Assembly (NCBI RefSeq): GCF_014290175.1
Contig: NZ_JACOOR010000005.1
Span: 124,001-188,000 of the forward strand
DNA from: Anaerosacchariphilus hominis
Lineage (GTDB): Bacteria; Bacillota; Clostridia; Lachnospirales; Lachnospiraceae
Length of the DNA stretch: 64,000 bases
Direction: 5' to 3'
Shown here: positions 8,950 to 18,180 of the stretch, piece after piece
How positions within the stretch are numbered: position 1 is the stretch's first letter
How the letters are laid out: every line of letters begins with the position of its first letter
Made by a program: the position numbers and the translations under genes
The notes under the pieces: model-generated
Database searches by the model: none
What the model was told of the DNA's origin: nothing
What the model saw: the letters and a program-made list of their open reading frames with translations, nothing else

Positions 8950-9720
8950 TTACAGCACTTCAAAGGGCTGCGCAATGGGTGCCGTATAAATCCGGAGCCC
9001 CGGAAAACGCTCCTTTAAAAAGCGCTCCATGTCTCCGATATAAATATGTTCGATGCCATAGTGGCCTGCGTCAATAATGGAAAGTCCGCAGTCGGCCATA
9101 TCGATCCCCGTATGATGATCGATATCTCCGGTAATCAGCACCTCCGCGCCCTTACTTCTGGCAGGCTCCGCCATGCTCTTTCCGGATCCGGGGGAAATAG
9201 CAGCACGCTCCACCTGCCGATTCAGATCGCCGAAGACCTTTACATTAGGCAGGCCAAACCGTTCCTTCACAAACTCCGCGCACTCCCGCAGGGTCATGGG
9301 ACAGGACAGACGTCCTACCCGGCCGATGCCTTCTCCCTCCAGCACCTCTTCCAGTACTTCTCTCTCCCGCAGCTCGATCCGATCCGCTGCCAACTCTGCC
9401 ATGCCCATCACATCGTAATTGGTGTGCATGGCATAGTAGGAAATGTCGTCCCGAATCAGACGGATCAGCCGTTCTCCCACATAATCATCGGTGGTCACAG
9501 AACAGATCCTTCCGAAAATCATGGGGTGATGGGTCAGAAGCAGCTGCGCGCCGCACTCGGCCGCCGCGTCCACCACCTGATCCGTGGCGTCCAGAGCGAT
9601 GTAGACCGTATCCACCTCCCTTTCCCGGCTGCCGGCCAGCAGTCCCGGATTGTCCCAGTCGCAGGCATATTTCAGCGGATACCGCTGCTCGATGGCCTCG
9701 ATAATCTCCTGACAGTTCAT
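8950..9720 (-). CDS. Nif3-like dinuclear metal centre protein
   Basis: A 256-residue NIF3/YqfO family protein, the short form without the PII-like insertion. Metal-ligand blocks are LLTHHPMIFG, AMHTNYDVM and the C-terminal GDIDHHTGIDMADCGLSII plus DAGHYGIEH. Members form hexamers with a two-metal site; GTP cyclohydrolase I type 2 activity has been proposed but the in vivo role is not settled. The start overlaps the trmK stop by 4 bp, an arrangement also known from Bacillus (yqfN-yqfO) downstream of rpoD. Confidence 0.92.
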   Translation of the reverse strand: MNCQEIIEAIEQRYPLKYACDWDNPGLLAGSREREVDTVYIALDATDQVVDAAAECGAQLLLTHHPMIFGRICSVTTDDYVGERLIRLIRDDISYYAMHTNYDVMGMAELAADRIELREREVLEEVLEGEGIGRVGRLSCPMTLRECAEFVKERFGLPNVKVFGDLNRQVERAAISPGSGKSMAEPARSKGAEVLITGDIDHHTGIDMADCGLSIIDAGHYGIEHIYIGDMERFLKERFPGLRIYTAPIAQPFEVL

Positions 9721-10436
9721 AGGCTTCCTCCATTCTGTCTCTTTTCCAGGCAGGTCCGCACCTTCTGTAAAAGCGCCAGTTCCTGCTCTACTTCTCTTTT
9801 CCGTTCCCGGATCCGCTCCTCGTCCCCTTCCGGAAGACCGGCGCAGATACTTTCATTGACCCGGATCCGCTTTTCCAGAAACTCCAGAAGTACCTGTGGG
9901 GACTCCTGAAGCTCCGTTTTTCCGAACCGGTATTCCTCTTCGCTGCAGGACTCCGGTGCTTCCGCAGGAACTGCCCGGAACATGGGATAATACTTTCCGT
10001 CCTCCTGAAGGATGTCCTCCCGGACTATCTGCCAGCCGTTTTCCCGAAGGAACCGGCGCACCTCTCCGATCTCCGACTGGGGCTGCAGAATCAGTTCCTT
10101 TACCCCCGGCAAAGCATGGGCGCCTTCCCGCAGAATCCGGATGGTCAGCGGACCGCCCATCCCTGCGATGAGGATGGTATCGGCTTCTCCGGCCCGCAGG
10201 GCTGTCAGGCCGTCAGACAGTCTCGTCTCGATCTGTCCTTCCATACCGGCTTCCCGGATGTGGGCCTTCGCCCGCTCCAGGGGGCCCTGGTTCACATCCA
10301 TGGCAATGGCCCTTTGGATCCGCTTCTGCCCGCAAAGACAAAGGGGAACATATCCATGATCTGTTCCCACATCTGCCAGCCGGCTGCCCTCTGTGACCAT
10401 ATCTGCCAGTCGGTTCAGTCGTCTTGATATATTCAT
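9717..10436 (-). CDS. trmK: tRNA (adenine(22)-N1)-methyltransferase
   Basis: A 239-residue SAM-dependent methyltransferase of the TrmK (YqfN) family, which methylates N1 of A22 in tRNA. The SAM-binding block LADVGTDHGYVPLCLCG lies at residues about 20-36, followed by IAMDVNQGPLERAKAHI, the DTILIAGMGGPLTIRIL catalytic-pocket block and a predicted helical C-terminus. GGAGAAAAG precedes the ATG. It sits between rpoD and nif3, as in many Firmicutes. Confidence 0.93.
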   Translation of the reverse strand: MNISRRLNRLADMVTEGSRLADVGTDHGYVPLCLCGQKRIQRAIAMDVNQGPLERAKAHIREAGMEGQIETRLSDGLTALRAGEADTILIAGMGGPLTIRILREGAHALPGVKELILQPQSEIGEVRRFLRENGWQIVREDILQEDGKYYPMFRAVPAEAPESCSEEEYRFGKTELQESPQVLLEFLEKRIRVNESICAGLPEGDEERIRERKREVEQELALLQKVRTCLEKRQNGGSL

Positions 10437-10473
10437 TCTTTTCTCCGTATCTTCTTCCGTTCCTGTATCCGGC

Positions 10474-11586
10474 TTAGTCCAGATAATCCTTCAGCTTCCG
10501 GCTGCGGCTGGGGTGACGCAGCTTTCTGAGGGCCTTGGCCTCGATCTGACGGATACGCTCACGGGTGACATTAAACTCTTTTCCCACTTCCTCCAGGGTA
10601 CGGGCCCGTCCGTCATCCAGGCCGAAGCGCAGGCGCAGTACCTTCTGCTCCCGATCGGTCAGGGTGCTTAAAACCTCTACCAGCTGTTCCTTTAACAGGG
10701 TAAAGGCAGCGGCGTCCGCCGGCACGGGGACATTGTCATCCTGAATGAAGTCGCCCAGGTGGCTGTCCTCTTCCTCACCGATGGGTGTCTCCAGGGATAC
10801 GGGCTCCTGGGAGATCTTCAGGATCTCACGGACACGCTCCACCGGAAGCTTCATCTCCTCGGCGATCTCCTCCGGAGTAGGTTCGCGGCCCAGCTCCTGG
10901 AGCAGCTGACGTGATACCCGGATTAGCTTGTTGATGGTCTCCACCATGTGTACCGGGATACGGATGGTTCTGGCCTGGTCGGCGATGGCTCTGGTGATGG
11001 CCTGACGGATCCACCAGGTAGCGTAAGTACTGAACTTATAGCCCTTCCGGTAATCAAACTTCTCCACGGCCTTGATAAGACCCAGATTTCCCTCCTGAAT
11101 CAGATCCAGGAACAGCATACCGCGGCCCACATAGCGCTTTGCGATGCTGACCACCAGACGGAGGTTCGCCTCTGCCAGACGCTTTTTGGCGTCCTCGTCG
11201 CCCTCTTCCATCCGCTTCGCCAGCTCGATCTCCTCGTCCGCGCTCAGAAGGGGAACCTTACCAATCTCCTTTAAGTACATCCGGACCGGATCCTCAATGC
11301 TTACACCGTCCGGCACGGACAGATCGATCTGTTCCACATCCACGTCGTCGTCATCCTCTGCCAGAAGCAGGGCGTCGTCGGGCTCGTCCCCGTCGCCTGT
11401 AATGCGGAGTACGTCGATATTATTTGCTTCCAGATAGTCCAGAACCTTCTCCATGTGTTCCGGATCCAGCTCAAATTCTGCGAAGAAATCGCTGATCTCC
11501 TGATACTCCAGAATATTCTTTTTCTTCTTGGCCATTACCAGAATCTCTTTTAACTTCTCCTCAAACTTTGCTGCGTTTTCGTCCAT
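10474..11586 (-). CDS. rpoD: RNA polymerase primary sigma factor RpoD/SigA
   Basis: The 370-residue housekeeping sigma factor. Region 1.2 is [20 protein letters not shown], region 2 is [17 protein letters not shown] then [20 protein letters not shown] and [17 protein letters not shown], and region 4 is [20 protein letters not shown] with the end [15 protein letters not shown]. An ATG six codons upstream (11604) is in frame; AAGGA spaced for 11586 and the [12 protein letters not shown] start favour the shorter form. It lies 20 bp after dnaG. Confidence 0.97.
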   Translation of the reverse strand: MDENAAKFEEKLKEILVMAKKKKNILEYQEISDFFAEFELDPEHMEKVLDYLEANNIDVLRITGDGDEPDDALLLAEDDDDVDVEQIDLSVPDGVSIEDPVRMYLKEIGKVPLLSADEEIELAKRMEEGDEDAKKRLAEANLRLVVSIAKRYVGRGMLFLDLIQEGNLGLIKAVEKFDYRKGYKFSTYATWWIRQAITRAIADQARTIRIPVHMVETINKLIRVSRQLLQELGREPTPEEIAEEMKLPVERVREILKISQEPVSLETPIGEEEDSHLGDFIQDDNVPVPADAAAFTLLKEQLVEVLSTLTDREQKVLRLRFGLDDGRARTLEEVGKEFNVTRERIRQIEAKALRKLRHPSRSRKLKDYLD

Positions 11587-11624
11587 CTTCTTCCATCCTT
11601 CCATAACTTGTTAGTATTTTATCC

Positions 11625-13391
11625 TTAATCCAGTGAAATATGCAGTTTCTCCAGTTCCCGCCGACTCTGTATCAGCTTCTGCAGCCCCTCCATATCTGTG
11701 GGAGCAAGCTCTTTTCCTTTCCGGTTCAGGGATTCCTGCCGGATCTTGTATATGGTTTCCTGCAGTGCTTTTTCTGTTTCCTCTTTGGTCTCTATCTGCT
11801 TTAAAGTAGCGTTGAATACGGCCGCCGCCTCCCGTTGCTCCTCCGTGTTCTCAAAGCGGCTTAAGATCCCGGCCGGATTCAGCTTTCCCTGCTCCTGCTG
11901 CTCATACAGTATCCCGGCAATCTGTCGGTACAGAGGCACCGTAAAGTCCTCCGGCTCAATATATCTTCGGATCACCCGGAAATAATTCTCCCCGGCGATC
12001 ATCCAAGTGAGCAGAAGCTTCTGGGAAGCCGCCGTTCCCTCGTCCTTTTCCTTCCGGTTCGAGGACACGTCCCGGGGTCTGGGCGCAGGAGCCTGTCCGC
12101 CCAGGACCAGTCCCAGCTGGTTCACCTTTCTTCTCAGGGCCTCATACCCGGTTCCGTACCGTGCCGCCACGGCCTCGATGTAATTATTCCGTTCGATTTC
12201 ATCGGAAAATCCCAAAAGCTTTTTGGCTGTCTCATCAAAAAAGGCAGTCTTCTGGGCCGGATCCTTCAGATTATACTTCCGCTCCAGAACCTCCACTTCA
12301 AATAAAAAGCTGCTCTGGGCTTCGTCCATCCGCTGCTGAAAGGCTTCCCTTCCCATATTTTTGATAAATTCATCGGGATCCTTGTAAGGCTTCATATTGA
12401 TGACCCGCATGGTCAACCCCGCTTCCTTCAGAATGGGAATGGCCCGTAGGGCCGCCTTGGTTCCGGCCTCGTCGCTGTCGTAGGTGACCAGCACCTCGTC
12501 CGCGTAGCGCTTCATCAGAATGGCCTGCTGGGTGGTCAGTGCCGTTCCCAGAGAAGCCACCGCCTGGCTGAAGCCTGCCTGATGGAGGGCAATCACATCC
12601 ATATAACCCTCGCAGATGATCAGATTCCCCTTCCGGGAGCTTCTGGCGAAATTCAGGCCGTACAGGTTCCGGCTCTTGTCGAAGATCTTCGTCTCCGGCG
12701 AGTTCAGGTACTTGGGTTTGGCGTCTCCCATAACCCGGCCGCCGAAGCCAATGACCCGATGATTGGCATCCATGATCGGAAACATGACCCGGTTCCAGAA
12801 CTTATCGTAGACGCCGCTCCGCTCGTCCATGCTGAACAGGCCCGACTCCTTTAAAAGGGCGTCCGAATACCCCTCATGCTTCAAATACTGGTACAGCTCC
12901 CGGCTCTGCTGTCCGGAATAGCCCAAACCGAACTTCTGGATGGTCTCGTCGCTGAGTTCCCGGCCCCGCAGGTACTCGTAGCCCACCCGGCCCTTGGGCT
13001 GACGCAGCTGATAGTAATAATACTTCGCCGCTTTTTTCTGAATCTCCAGCAGCCGGCTCTTCAGATCCGCCTGCTGCCTGGCCTCCTCGGAGTACTCCAC
13101 CTCCGGCAGATCTACGCCGCAGCGATCCGCCAGGGTCTTCACCGCCTCCGGGAAGGTAAAATTCTCGTATTCCATTAAAAACGTAAACACATTTCCGCCG
13201 GCACCGCAGCCAAAGCAGTAATACATCTGCTTGCCCGGCGACACGGAAAAGGAGGGCGACTTCTCACTGTGGAAGGGGCAGAGCCCGAAATAGCTGGATC
13301 CCTTCCTCTGAAGCCGTACATACCCTGAAATCACATCTACGATGTCATTTCTGGAACGTACCTCCTCTATCAGATCTTCTGAATAATACAT
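11625..13391 (-). CDS. dnaG: DNA primase
   Basis: A 588-residue primase that makes RNA primers for replication. The N-terminal zinc finger is CPFHSEKSPSFSV...YYCFGCGAGG (CHC2 type). The TOPRIM core carries ICEGYMDVIALHQAG, ASLGTALTTQQA and TYDSDEAGTKAALRA, and a helical DnaB-binding C-terminus follows. Length is typical. It belongs to the dgt-dnaG-rpoD cluster, with 10 bp separating it from dgt. Confidence 0.97.
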   Translation of the reverse strand: MYYSEDLIEEVRSRNDIVDVISGYVRLQRKGSSYFGLCPFHSEKSPSFSVSPGKQMYYCFGCGAGGNVFTFLMEYENFTFPEAVKTLADRCGVDLPEVEYSEEARQQADLKSRLLEIQKKAAKYYYYQLRQPKGRVGYEYLRGRELSDETIQKFGLGYSGQQSRELYQYLKHEGYSDALLKESGLFSMDERSGVYDKFWNRVMFPIMDANHRVIGFGGRVMGDAKPKYLNSPETKIFDKSRNLYGLNFARSSRKGNLIICEGYMDVIALHQAGFSQAVASLGTALTTQQAILMKRYADEVLVTYDSDEAGTKAALRAIPILKEAGLTMRVINMKPYKDPDEFIKNMGREAFQQRMDEAQSSFLFEVEVLERKYNLKDPAQKTAFFDETAKKLLGFSDEIERNNYIEAVAARYGTGYEALRRKVNQLGLVLGGQAPAPRPRDVSSNRKEKDEGTAASQKLLLTWMIAGENYFRVIRRYIEPEDFTVPLYRQIAGILYEQQEQGKLNPAGILSRFENTEEQREAAAVFNATLKQIETKEETEKALQETIYKIRQESLNRKGKELAPTDMEGLQKLIQSRRELEKLHISLD

Positions 13392-13401
13392 CTATTTTCA
13401 C

Positions 13402-14409
13402 CTATGCGTTCCATGCTTTCGGAACAAAGTACTCTTCAAACTTGTAAATGGCATACTGGTCTGTCATGCCGGATATGTAATCGCACACCACAATTTCCAG
13501 GGGATCCCGGCCGCTGGCCAGCATGGCCTTGAATTCTTCAGACAGCTCCTCCGGATGGTCCATATAATAGGTAAACAGGCCTTCCAGCATATTTCGTGCC
13601 TTGACCTCCTCCCCTTTGGCAATGGGATTTGTGTATACATGATTGAACATGAAGTTTCTCAGGGCGTGCATACCCTCCTCCACCTCTTCGGACATACGGA
13701 TATCCGGCTGCTCCATACTCTGGCCGATGATATCGTGTACCAGGGTATTCAGCCGCTCCCGGGTACTGCCGCCCAGCACCTGCCGGTAGGACAGGGGAAT
13801 ATCCTCCTCTTTCAGAATCCCGGCCCGGATGGCGTCGTCGATATCGTGGTTGATATAGGCGATCTTATCGGAAAAACGCACCAGCTTTCCCTCCAGGGTA
13901 GAGGGACTGCCGCTGGTCCGGTGGTTCAGGATGCCGTCCCGCACCTCCCAGGTGAGATTCAGGCCCTTTCCGCTCTTCTCCAGCTTCTCCACCACCCGGA
14001 CGCTCTGCTTATAATGGGCAAAGCCGCTGCTGCAGAGATCATTTAGCACACGCTCTCCCGCATGTCCGAAGGGCGTGTGTCCCAGGTCGTGTCCCAGTGC
14101 AATGGCCTCCGTCAGATCCTCGTTCAGCCGCAGAGCCTTCGCCATGGTCCTCGCTATCTGGGAAACCTCCAGGGTATGGGTCAGCCTGGTCCGGTAATGA
14201 TCGCCCCGGGGCGTCAGAAATACCTGGGTCTTGTGCTTCAGCCTCCGAAAGGACTTACAGTGAAGGATCCGATCCCGGTCTCTCTGGTATACCGGCCGGA
14301 TATCACAGGGTGGCTCGTACCGGTCCCGTCCTCTGGAATCTCTGCTTAAGGATGCGTGAGGGCTTAAATATACGCTTTCCCACTGTTCCGTGCTTTCCCG
14401 AATCGTCAT
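13402..14409 (-). CDS. dgt: Deoxyguanosinetriphosphate triphosphohydrolase-like protein
   Basis: A 335-residue HD-superfamily dNTPase. The N-terminal FRRLKHKTQVFLTPRGDHYRTR and the HD metal motif (RLTHTLEVSQIARTMA, then LGHDLGHTPFGHAGE) are intact, followed by LVRFSDKIAYINHDIDDA. The family removes triphosphate from dNTPs. GGAGGAAGC precedes the ATG. The location just upstream of dnaG and rpoD matches other Clostridia. The 138 bp upstream contains no recognisable gene. Confidence 0.95.
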   Translation of the reverse strand: MTIRESTEQWESVYLSPHASLSRDSRGRDRYEPPCDIRPVYQRDRDRILHCKSFRRLKHKTQVFLTPRGDHYRTRLTHTLEVSQIARTMAKALRLNEDLTEAIALGHDLGHTPFGHAGERVLNDLCSSGFAHYKQSVRVVEKLEKSGKGLNLTWEVRDGILNHRTSGSPSTLEGKLVRFSDKIAYINHDIDDAIRAGILKEEDIPLSYRQVLGGSTRERLNTLVHDIIGQSMEQPDIRMSEEVEEGMHALRNFMFNHVYTNPIAKGEEVKARNMLEGLFTYYMDHPEELSEEFKAMLASGRDPLEIVVCDYISGMTDQYAIYKFEEYFVPKAWNA

Positions 14410-14547
14410 GCTTCCTCCTTCCGACGCGTCTGCGTCACTGCTATCGAAGCCTTCCGGTTTTCCTTTTCAGTTTCCTCTATAGTATATAATTCCGCGTATT
14501 TCTTGGATTTCCTCTTTTTTATGAAAATTTCTCTCCACAAAAGCTCT

Positions 14548-15186
14548 TTACGAAGGCTTCTGCGCTTCTTTCCGAATGACTTCCAGCTCCCGATCCGTCC
14601 GATAGGTTCCATCCCCCGTCAGCTGCCAGGGTCTGGGCGGAATCTTCGGATATTCCTTCTTTCCCACGATCTCCTTTCGGATATAGGCGAATACCGCTTC
14701 CTCTCCCTGCTGGTCCAACAGGTGCAGAAGATGCTCAAGCAAAGCCCGGGTCTCATCATGAATCATATAGGAATCCTTTCCCTTTTCATAATATGACAGG
14801 GGCTCATGCTGGGTATAGTTTTTTCCGTTATAAATCTTCGATGCCGCCATCCGATCCATCATCATCTCCGCCACGTACCGGTTGGGCATCTTCATACCGG
14901 TCATTCCCTTGACCGGCCCCAGGCTGTAATCAATCCAGTATTCATAGTGATGCTTGTTCCTGCCCTTATGGTGGAGCCAGGCCGCCGAATAACCCTTTTC
15001 CTCCCGTTCTGCGTTGTTGGGACTGCGGTAGCCCTGATAGTACTTACACCCAGGCAGAAACTCCGTGGGCGTATATTTTGACATATCATGCAGCAATCCC
15101 TGCCGGTAGAGCCCTATCTTAAAGCAGTGACGCATCACCATGATTTTATGTTCTGTAATCGTACAAAAATGCTTCCAAGCCTTCAT
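14548..15186 (-). CDS. DUF5662 family protein
   Basis: A protein of about 212 residues that I assign to DUF5662. Conserved, histidine-rich blocks are LYRQGLLHDMSKYTPTEF, AWLHHKGRNKHHYEYWIDY and MPNRYVAEMMMDRMAASKIY. The HDMSK and HHKGRNKHH stretches suggest a metal-binding fold, but no function is established. The start is uncertain: the ATG at 15186 overlaps the stop of the upstream gene, and a TTG four codons earlier is also possible. Confidence 0.8.
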   Translation of the reverse strand: MKAWKHFCTITEHKIMVMRHCFKIGLYRQGLLHDMSKYTPTEFLPGCKYYQGYRSPNNAEREEKGYSAAWLHHKGRNKHHYEYWIDYSLGPVKGMTGMKMPNRYVAEMMMDRMAASKIYNGKNYTQHEPLSYYEKGKDSYMIHDETRALLEHLLHLLDQQGEEAVFAYIRKEIVGKKEYPKIPPRPWQLTGDGTYRTDRELEVIRKEAQKPS

Positions 15187-15187
15187 G

Positions 15188-17098
15188 TCACTTCTCAACC
15201 TGCCTGTTTTTCATTTCCTTTTTGCCCCGCAGTACCAGAATGGTCCTACCCGGGACCGTCACGGTCCGCTGATCCTCCAGAGAACGCTCCTCTCCGTCGC
15301 TGCAGATACCGGCTGCTCCCTCTACGCCACTGTCGATGGCTACACTCCAGACCCGTCTGTCCGGAAGGCCCGGCAGTGCGAACTCATGGGGAATCCAGTG
15401 CATATTGCAGGCCACATAGAAGGAATCATCCTGCTGCAGTCCTTCGGAATTCGCCGCCACATATTCCCCTGCGTAAAGGATGCCCACACTCCGGCTGTAG
15501 TTCTCAAAATCGCCGAACCAGGCCCGCTTCCCATGATAAGACACATCCGGATATCCGCAGGACAGGTAATCGGTCTGGCACAGCTCCTTTTTCTGCCGGA
15601 AGACCGGATGGGCCGCCCGGAAGGCGATGAGCTTCTCCACGTATTCCGGCAGAAACTCCCAGGCCTTTCCCGGCTTCCAGTTGATCCAGGACAGCTCATT
15701 GTCCTGACAGTATACGTTATTATTGCCTGACTGGGAATTCCCCCGCTCGTCGCCGCCGTAGATCAGGGGCGTGCCCTGACTTAAGAGCAGCAAAAGGAAA
15801 GCGTTCCGCAGCTGTCTGGCCCGCAGGGCCACTGTCTTTTTCTTCCGGCTGGGGCCTTCCTCACCGCAGTTCCAGCTGTAATTATAATCCGTACCGTCCC
15901 GGTTCTTTTCTCCATTGGCCTCATTATGTTTCTCGTCATAGGAGACCGTGTCCATCAGGGTAAAGCCATTGTGTCCCGCCAGATAGTTCATCACCGCGCA
16001 GCGATCCGGATTTCTTCTGGCCCGCCAGATAAAGGAAGCCAGTTCTCCCTCGTCGCCCTTCAGGAACCTTCTGGCGCCCTGCAAAAAGGCGTCGTGATAC
16101 TCCGCCAGATTCCGGAAAGCCGGCGTATATCGTTCCTCGTAGATCTCATCCAGGCCGAAGCTCTCGGTCATTATCTTCGTATGGCTCAGAAGGGGTTCCT
16201 GGGCCAGGGCCTCCACCGGCGTCCCATCCCGGTTCACATGGATGCCGTCGATGTGGTACTCCAGCACCCAGTAACGGATACAGTCCAACACCAGAGCTGT
16301 CCGGATTCCTTTGGGAAAATAGAATTCCAGAATCAGTTCGATTTCATTTTTATGGAGCTGCTTCACCAGATCCTTCAGCTCCCGCACCGGGTCGCCGGAG
16401 GCCGCATAGGAGGCCTTGGGCGCAAAGTAGTACCCGGTCCCGTAGCCCCAGTAGTTCATCCGTTCTTTCTCGTTTCCGAACAGGACCCGTAAAGGAGGCC
16501 GCTTTTCATCCCAGTCCTCCACTTCGGCAAACTCATAGACCGGCATCAGCTCCAACTGATTGATTCCCAGCTTTTTCAGATAAGGAATTTTCTCCGCTAC
16601 TCCCCGAAAGGTTCCCTTGGCCCGCACACCTGAAGAGCCATGGCGGGTGAATCCCCGTACATGGGTGCTGTAGGCCACAATCTCCTCATAGGGAAGCTGC
16701 AGCTGTCGGTCTCCCTCCCAGTCGTAGGAGCCGTTCACGATACAGCCGCGGATACTGCCCTCTCCGCTCACGGGCACGCCCCACTGCTCCCGGCCTGCGA
16801 TCCGATGGGCATAAGGGTCGGTCACCACCTGTCCGTCCACCAGATAATTGTATTCATACGCTTCCATAGGAAGCTTCCCGATCTCCACGGAACGCAGATC
16901 TCCATATTGCGACGAGCTTCCCATGGGGATGGACGCTGCCACCTCCCGGCTTCCCTTTTCATACAGCAAAAGACTGCAGCGCTTTCCGTCCGGCACTGCC
17001 ACCGTAAAACAGATATCCTCCCCCTGCCTTGTGATGCCGGGCCGGTGATACTCTCCTATCTTAACCTGATACTGAAACCCTTCGTTATATTCTTTCAT
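15188..17098 (-). CDS. GH13-like protein with CBM48, catalytic residues apparently lost
   Basis: A 636-residue protein with an N-terminal CBM48-like domain (residues about 1-110) and a glycogen-debranching/pullulanase-type barrel. The overall match is clear (YWGYGTGYYFAPKASYA; SYDEKHNEANGEKNRDGTDY; PLIYGGDERGNSQSGNNNVY). The GH13 catalytic motifs are not intact: region I Asn-His is replaced (LILEFYFPKG), region II reads DGIHVN where GFRFD carries the nucleophile, and region IV reads GHNGFTLMD where HD is expected. Region III glutamate remains (KIMTESFG). It is probably a non-catalytic or altered enzyme. AAAGGACAG precedes the start. Confidence 0.85.
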   Translation of the reverse strand: MKEYNEGFQYQVKIGEYHRPGITRQGEDICFTVAVPDGKRCSLLLYEKGSREVAASIPMGSSSQYGDLRSVEIGKLPMEAYEYNYLVDGQVVTDPYAHRIAGREQWGVPVSGEGSIRGCIVNGSYDWEGDRQLQLPYEEIVAYSTHVRGFTRHGSSGVRAKGTFRGVAEKIPYLKKLGINQLELMPVYEFAEVEDWDEKRPPLRVLFGNEKERMNYWGYGTGYYFAPKASYAASGDPVRELKDLVKQLHKNEIELILEFYFPKGIRTALVLDCIRYWVLEYHIDGIHVNRDGTPVEALAQEPLLSHTKIMTESFGLDEIYEERYTPAFRNLAEYHDAFLQGARRFLKGDEGELASFIWRARRNPDRCAVMNYLAGHNGFTLMDTVSYDEKHNEANGEKNRDGTDYNYSWNCGEEGPSRKKKTVALRARQLRNAFLLLLLSQGTPLIYGGDERGNSQSGNNNVYCQDNELSWINWKPGKAWEFLPEYVEKLIAFRAAHPVFRQKKELCQTDYLSCGYPDVSYHGKRAWFGDFENYSRSVGILYAGEYVAANSEGLQQDDSFYVACNMHWIPHEFALPGLPDRRVWSVAIDSGVEGAAGICSDGEERSLEDQRTVTVPGRTILVLRGKKEMKNRQVEK

Positions 17099-17170
17099 CG
17101 CTGTCCTTTCTGTCCGTAAAAAGCCGATATTAATTTTATTATAACAGATTTTTTCAGAATAGGAAAGTAT

Positions 17171-17199
17171 GAAAACGGGGAAGCTGCCTCGCTTCCCCG
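17171..17199 (-). terminator. Rho-independent terminator after the DUF4349 gene
   Basis: A perfect 9-bp stem (CGGGGAAGC / GCTTCCCCG) with TTTTC on its minus-strand 3' side. It closes the ECF sigma operon. Confidence 0.8.
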
Positions 17200-17209
17200 C
17201 TCTTATCTT

Positions 17210-18178
17210 TTACTGTTTCCCCGGTTCTTCCCCGTCTTTTCCGGACTTTTTACGAAACAGGGGCTGATGCTTCAGGATTTTTCCCGCCAGCTTTATTACA
17301 AGGAAGGCTGCCGCCGCCAGAAGTACCAGATAGGGCAGGGATGCAATCAGCCAGATGGAAAAGTTTCGGAGGCCCTGTCCGATATCATAGAAATTATCGG
17401 AAAGACGGCTTTTCACCTCTTCCAGATAGCTCTGCTTTACAGCGCCCGAAGACTCCCGTTCCACCTCCCGGATATCCACGTTCACGGTACTGTAGTCCAC
17501 CTGATTGTCGTAGGTACGCAGGGTGGATTCGTAACTTTGCAGCTCGTAGCGGATTTCGGACAGGCGGGTTTCGATTTTGATGATATCTTCCATGTTCCCG
17601 GCCTGCTCCATGAGAATAAGCAGACGCTCCTGTTCGGTCTCCAGAGCCTTTTTGTGGCTTTCCGTGTCTACATACTGCAGTGTAATATCATCGACGCTCT
17701 CGCTTTTGCTGGTCACATTACCCAGACCGCTGACCGTGGTGACAAAGGTGTCCAGCTTATCGACAGGGATCCGAAGGCACAGCCAGGCGGAACGGTTACC
17801 GCTTCCGTAGTAGCTGTTACCGTCCACCTCAGATCTCTCCGTGTAACCTCCACTCTCGGTGACTTTGTCCTGGATACCGGAAAGCAATGCGTCAAACTCT
17901 TTTGTCTCCATGCTCAGGGTAACGGTTTTGATCAGCTTCTGACTGGTGCTCGTGGGTGTCTCGATGCCGGAAGTGTCTGTGGCTTCCTCCGCATAGCTGT
18001 CCTCCGTCTCATACTCTCCATAGCCGCCGTAGTCCGCCGCTGCCGCATTGGAAGCCGTATCCATCACAGACGCTTCCGTTGCCATATTCTTACTGCTTCC
18101 GCCGCAGCCCGCCGCCAGGGACATGGCTGCCAGCAGTACCGCAGCCAGAATCTTTGTCATTTCCGCTTTCTTTTTCAT
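17210..18178 (-). CDS. DUF4349 domain lipoprotein
   Basis: A 322-residue lipoprotein. The signal peptide has lipobox LAAGC near residue 25. A low-complexity linker follows, then DUF4349 (LIKTVTLSMETKEFDALL, IPVDKLDTFVTTVSGLGNVT), a central coiled coil (TEQERLLILMEQAGNMEDII) and one C-terminal membrane span with a basic tail. An ATG at 18184 overlaps the anti-sigma stop, but GGAGG is correctly spaced only for 18178. DUF4349 proteins are often encoded beside ECF sigma/anti-sigma pairs; the role here is inferred to be envelope sensing. Confidence 0.88.
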   Translation of the reverse strand: MKKKAEMTKILAAVLLAAMSLAAGCGGSSKNMATEASVMDTASNAAAADYGGYGEYETEDSYAEEATDTSGIETPTSTSQKLIKTVTLSMETKEFDALLSGIQDKVTESGGYTERSEVDGNSYYGSGNRSAWLCLRIPVDKLDTFVTTVSGLGNVTSKSESVDDITLQYVDTESHKKALETEQERLLILMEQAGNMEDIIKIETRLSEIRYELQSYESTLRTYDNQVDYSTVNVDIREVERESSGAVKQSYLEEVKSRLSDNFYDIGQGLRNFSIWLIASLPYLVLLAAAAFLVIKLAGKILKHQPLFRKKSGKDGEEPGKQ

Positions 18179-18180
18179 AC

